Below, piece by piece: positions 6,530 through 9,047 of a DNA stretch of 9,047 nt (its first letter is position 1; every line of letters starts with the position of its first letter). Source of the stretch: JACQAI01 sp035507915 (lineage in GTDB: Bacteria; Pseudomonadota; Alphaproteobacteria; Elsterales; Elsteraceae). A model generated the notes under the pieces. It did not search any database. It saw nothing but the letters and a program-made list of their open reading frames with translations, and was not told where the DNA came from. A program made the position numbers and the translations under genes. The stretch spans positions 1 through 9,047 of the forward strand of contig DATJNS010000544.1 of the NCBI GenBank assembly GCA_035507915.1, in the 5' to 3' direction.

Positions 6530-6580
6530 GCTGCGGGTGCGCGGCCAGCGCGCGATGCCCTGTTGTGCGCCGACAGTTTG

Positions 6581-6604
6581 TTGCCTGAGCCGCGCATCAG
6601 GCAA
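6581..6604. repeat. Perfect palindrome TTGCCTGA-N8-TCAGGCAA between two minus-strand genes
   Basis: Two perfect 8-base arms (6581-6588 and 6597-6604) surround GCCGCGCA. The element lies in the 125-base gap between the oxidoreductase stop (6643) and the SDR start (6517). In RNA it would form a stable hairpin with no T-run on either side, so a rho-independent terminator is unlikely. Either a dimeric-regulator operator giving the SDR gene its own promoter, or an intercistronic RNA hairpin that tunes stability, would fit. No matching regulator gene is present here. Confidence 0.6.
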
Positions 6605-6642
6605 GCGGTGAGGTTCGCCGACGTTGCGGCGCGGCTGTCGGG

Positions 6643-8022
6643 TCAGCCCGCGGGCCGCATCTCGCCGAGCATCGTCGGGATGAGCTCCGACACGGTCGGG
6701 TGGATCGGCACGGCGCGCTGGAGCGCCGTGTAGGGCGCGCCGGCATTCATCGTGTCGAGGATACCGTGGATCGCCTCGTCGCCGCCGGTACCGAGGATGG
6801 CCGCCCCCAGGATCTTCCGCGTCTCCGCGTCGGCGATCACCTTCATGAAGCCCTGGGTTTCGCCCTTCTCGACCGCGCGTCCGACCCGGGTCATCGGGCG
6901 GCGCCCGATCAGCAGCGGCCGTCCGGACGCGCGCGCCTCGGTCTCCGTCATGCCGACGCGGCCGAGCGGCGGATCGATGTAGAGGGCATAGGCGGGCACG
7001 CGCTCGCTGACCCGGCGATCTTCGCCGTCGAGCAGGTTGGCGGCGACGATCTCGAAATCGTTGTATGCCGTGTGCGTGAACGCGCCGCGGCCGTTGCAGT
7101 CGCCGAGCGCCCAGATTCCCGGCACGGAGGTGGCGAGACGGTCGTCGACCCGGATGTAGCCGCGCGCGTCGGTCGCGACGCCGGCCGCGTCGAGACCGAG
7201 GTCGTCGGTGTTGGGTCGGCGGCCGACCGCGAGCAGCACTTGCGAGCCGACGATCTCGGGATCGCCGGCCGTGCAGTCGACGCCGACCGCCACGCCGGCT
7301 GCGTGCGGCGCGAACCGGATGCATTCGGCGGCGGTTCGCACGTGGATCCCTTCGGCCTCGAGGATGTCGCGGATCGCCGTCGAGACGTCCTCATCCTCGC
7401 GGCCGACGAGGCGCGGACCCTTCTCGACGACCGTCACCGTGGCGCCGAACCGCCGATGCATCTGGGCGAACTCGAGGCCGATATAGCTGCCGCCGATCAC
7501 GATCAGGTGCTCGGGCACGCGGTCGAGCGCGATCATGGCGGTGTTGGTCAGATAGGCGACCTTGTCGACGCCGGGGAAATCCGGGACGACCGCGCGCCCG
7601 CCGACATTGATGAAGATGCGCGGCGCGCTGAGGCGCTGGTCGCCGACCCGGATGGCGTCGGGTCCCTCGAAGCGGGCGGCGCCTTGCAGCACCGTGCAGC
7701 CCTTCATGCCGCGCAGCCACGTCTCGACGTTGGTCCGCGCGGTGCGCGCGACGGTATCGGCGCGTGCCTGGACACGGGGCATGTCGATGCGGAGCGGCCC
7801 GTCGAACACGACACCGTACTCGGCGCCGCGGCGGGCGAGGTGGGCGGCATAGGCGCTGGCGACCAGCGTTTTGGTCGGCATGCAGCCGGTGTTGACGCAG
7901 GTCCCGCCGAACAGCTTGCGCTCGACCAGCGCGACCGACATGCCGGCGCCGGTCAATCGGCCGGCGAGCGACGGTCCCGCCTGGCCGGCGCCGATGATGA
8001 TCGCGTCGAAGCGTGCGCTCAT
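6643..8022 (-). CDS. FAD-dependent pyridine nucleotide-disulfide oxidoreductase (class I)
   Basis: The 459-residue protein has the glutathione reductase/dihydrolipoamide dehydrogenase layout. FAD binding is shown by GAGQAG (11-16) and ALGD (305-308). The redox disulfide C42/C47 sits in GGTCVNTGCMPTK. The NAD(P) Rossmann motif is GGSYIG (177-182), with E200 at the second strand end, which favours NADH. The dimer domain carries the catalytic-type HPTVSE (441-446). It lacks the N-terminal metal-binding domain and C-terminal Cys pair of mercuric reductase, although such proteins are often labelled that way. It also lies apart from any 2-oxoacid dehydrogenase genes, so a lipoamide role is unsupported. 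The likely job is NAD(P)H-linked reduction of an unknown disulfide or small molecule. The start at 8022 is chosen because GGGAG (8034-8030) lies 7 bases upstream; an in-frame ATG at 8040 would add six residues. It lies between the creatininase-like gene and the SDR gene. Confidence 0.92.
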   Translation of the reverse strand: MSARFDAIIIGAGQAGPSLAGRLTGAGMSVALVERKLFGGTCVNTGCMPTKTLVASAYAAHLARRGAEYGVVFDGPLRIDMPRVQARADTVARTARTNVETWLRGMKGCTVLQGAARFEGPDAIRVGDQRLSAPRIFINVGGRAVVPDFPGVDKVAYLTNTAMIALDRVPEHLIVIGGSYIGLEFAQMHRRFGATVTVVEKGPRLVGREDEDVSTAIRDILEAEGIHVRTAAECIRFAPHAAGVAVGVDCTAGDPEIVGSQVLLAVGRRPNTDDLGLDAAGVATDARGYIRVDDRLATSVPGIWALGDCNGRGAFTHTAYNDFEIVAANLLDGEDRRVSERVPAYALYIDPPLGRVGMTETEARASGRPLLIGRRPMTRVGRAVEKGETQGFMKVIADAETRKILGAAILGTGGDEAIHGILDTMNAGAPYTALQRAVPIHPTVSELIPTMLGEMRPAG

Positions 8023-8029
8023 GGGCTCA

Positions 8030-8034
8030 CTCCC
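8030..8034 (-). promoter_or_regulatory. Ribosome binding site deciding the oxidoreductase start
   Basis: GGGAG on the minus strand sits 7 bases before the ATG at 8022-8020. The alternative ATG at 8040 lies upstream of this site and has no comparable sequence before it. Confidence 0.6.
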
Positions 8035-8125
8035 GATCATGATCGCGAAGCGTGCCAGATCGGGTCCTTCATGGCCACCTCGGATCGAGCGACCGCGCGG
8101 CTGCGCGTGACGCGTGGCGGGCGAT

Positions 8126-8935
8126 CTAGCCGAGCGGCCCCGGCCTCAGTTTGTCGAGCGGATAGCGGTCGACTTCGCGCAGCAGCTCGACCAAGCCGTC
8201 GGCGACCTGCTCGATGATGCGCTGGCCGCGCGCGGCGTCGGCGTCGGTCGCGTCGCCGCACGCGCCCATCGGATTGAGGTCCTGAGTCTGCCAGCCGAAT
8301 CCGACGCCGGCGCCCTCCGGGCGTAGATGGCGGTAGTCGCGCTCGAGCGCCACCGAGGCGGGCACGAAATTGCGCCGTTCGGCGTCGCGCACCAGGTCTG
8401 GCCGCAGGTAGAGCATCATCGAGGTCTCGGCGGAGCCGCCGTGAATGCCGTGGCGCAGCTCGGCGTCGGGGAACAGGCCTTGCGGCCCGCCGACGCCCCA
8501 ATAGCTCGCGGCAACGACGAACATCGCGTGGCGCACCCGCAGGTCGCGCGCGACGATGTCCATGATTTGCGGCTGACCGCCATGACTGTTGAGGATCACG
8601 AGCTTGCGGATGCCGGCGCGCGCGACGCTCTCGCCGACCTCGGTCCAAACCCGGGTCAGCGTTTCGGTCGACAGGGTGAGCGTGCCGGGGAATCCCTGGT
8701 GCTCGTTCGACTTGCCGACCGCGATCATCGGCAGGATGGTGACCGGCAGGTCGACCGGCAGCCGCGCGACCAGACGCTCGACGATGCCGCGGCCGATGCA
8801 GGCGTCGACCGCCACGGGCAGATGCGGCCCATGCTGCTCGATCGCGGCGACCGGCAGAACGGCGATCACACGCGTGCGATCGAGCCCGGCAAACTCCGCC
8901 GTCGTCATGTCCTGCCAATGGCGTCGCGGCATCAT
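8126..8935 (-). CDS. Creatininase-family amidohydrolase
   Basis: The 269-residue protein has the metal-binding signature of the creatininase family: E33 and H35 in EQHGPHLPVAVD with D44, NEHQGFPGT (78-85), H118 in NSHGGQ, and E170 in HGGSAETS. These residues normally hold two zinc or manganese ions that open a cyclic or linear amide. Known members act on creatinine, on a formamidopyrimidine in flavin or deazaflavin synthesis, and in mycofactocin maturation. Nothing here singles one out, and creatinine itself is only one possibility. No signal peptide is seen. ATG 8935 is preferred over a TTG three codons earlier; ATG 8932 is equally possible, and the ribosome-binding sequence (GAAGA, 9 bases upstream) is weak. 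It is the first gene in view of a minus-strand group, 103 bases before the oxidoreductase. With the PuuE-like protein across the convergent junction it suggests amide or ureide use. Confidence 0.9.
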   Translation of the reverse strand: MMPRRHWQDMTTAEFAGLDRTRVIAVLPVAAIEQHGPHLPVAVDACIGRGIVERLVARLPVDLPVTILPMIAVGKSNEHQGFPGTLTLSTETLTRVWTEVGESVARAGIRKLVILNSHGGQPQIMDIVARDLRVRHAMFVVAASYWGVGGPQGLFPDAELRHGIHGGSAETSMMLYLRPDLVRDAERRNFVPASVALERDYRHLRPEGAGVGFGWQTQDLNPMGACGDATDADAARGQRIIEQVADGLVELLREVDRYPLDKLRPGPLG

Positions 8936-9047
8936 GGCGGGCAATCTTCGCGCGCCCGGATGGGCCAGGCAACCGTCGCGCCGCGCGTCGGCCGTGGCGC
9001 AGGATTTGCGTTCTCGTCATGCTGTCCCGCGGATGCACAGGAACCGG

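Noticed and set aside
6518..7324. N-terminal extension of the SDR frame, which stays open for 269 more codons
   Set aside because: It is antisense-free but out of phase with the oxidoreductase reading frame and low in complexity; a clear AGGAG and the Rossmann start fix the ATG at 6517.
8034..8045. Perfect 12-base palindrome CGATCATGATCG near the oxidoreductase start
   Set aside because: A 12-base palindrome is expected about twice by chance in a window this size, and no second copy or half-site was seen.
8037..9038. A 333-codon minus-strand frame covering the creatininase-like gene
   Set aside because: It is very rich in Arg and Ala with no domain; the creatininase frame has all metal-binding motifs.
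1..9047. CRISPR array, insertion sequence or rRNA
   Set aside because: No regularly spaced repeats, transposase motifs or rRNA-like stretches were seen on either strand.

Overview
The window is GC-rich bacterial DNA with two different parts. The strongly GC-biased codon use, the types of host gene present and a Val(GAC)-type tRNA end fit an alphaproteobacterium. That placement is an inference, and I cannot name a genus.

Left part (1 to about 3397): the right-hand end of an integrated mobile element. It holds the 3' part of a gene for a ParB/sulfiredoxin-like phage- or plasmid-type protein that carries two tandem copies of the same domain (1-1448). A 208-base regulatory gap with a candidate promoter and several dyads follows. 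Next come a small excisionase-like helix-turn-helix reading frame (1657-2217) and a tyrosine integrase with a complete catalytic set (1920-3209). The excisionase-like frame runs far into the integrase in another phase. About 140 bases beyond the integrase stop lies the 3' half of a tRNA-Val(GAC) gene (about 3348-3397). It starts inside the anticodon stem and has no D-arm or 5' acceptor strand. I read it as the attachment-site scar at the element's right end, with the intact tRNA expected at the other end, left of this window.

Right part (3440-9047): ordinary chromosomal metabolic genes in two convergent groups. On the plus strand, a MmgE/PrpD-family protein (3440-4795) is followed after 39 bases by a PuuE-type deacetylase-fold amidohydrolase (4835-5740). 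On the minus strand, in transcription order, come a creatininase-family amidohydrolase (8935-8126), a FAD/disulfide oxidoreductase (8022-6643) and a short-chain dehydrogenase (6517-5765). Two amidohydrolase families known for cyclic amides and ureides, beside a dehydratase/isomerase-like protein and two redox enzymes, suggest catabolism of a small nitrogen compound. No transporter or regulator is in view and the substrate cannot be read from sequence.

Most notable are the tandem-duplicated ParB-like protein with a repeat period near 891 bases, the tRNA-Val scar that sets the element boundary, the long xis/int coding overlap, and a perfect 8-base-arm palindrome between two genes of the minus-strand group.
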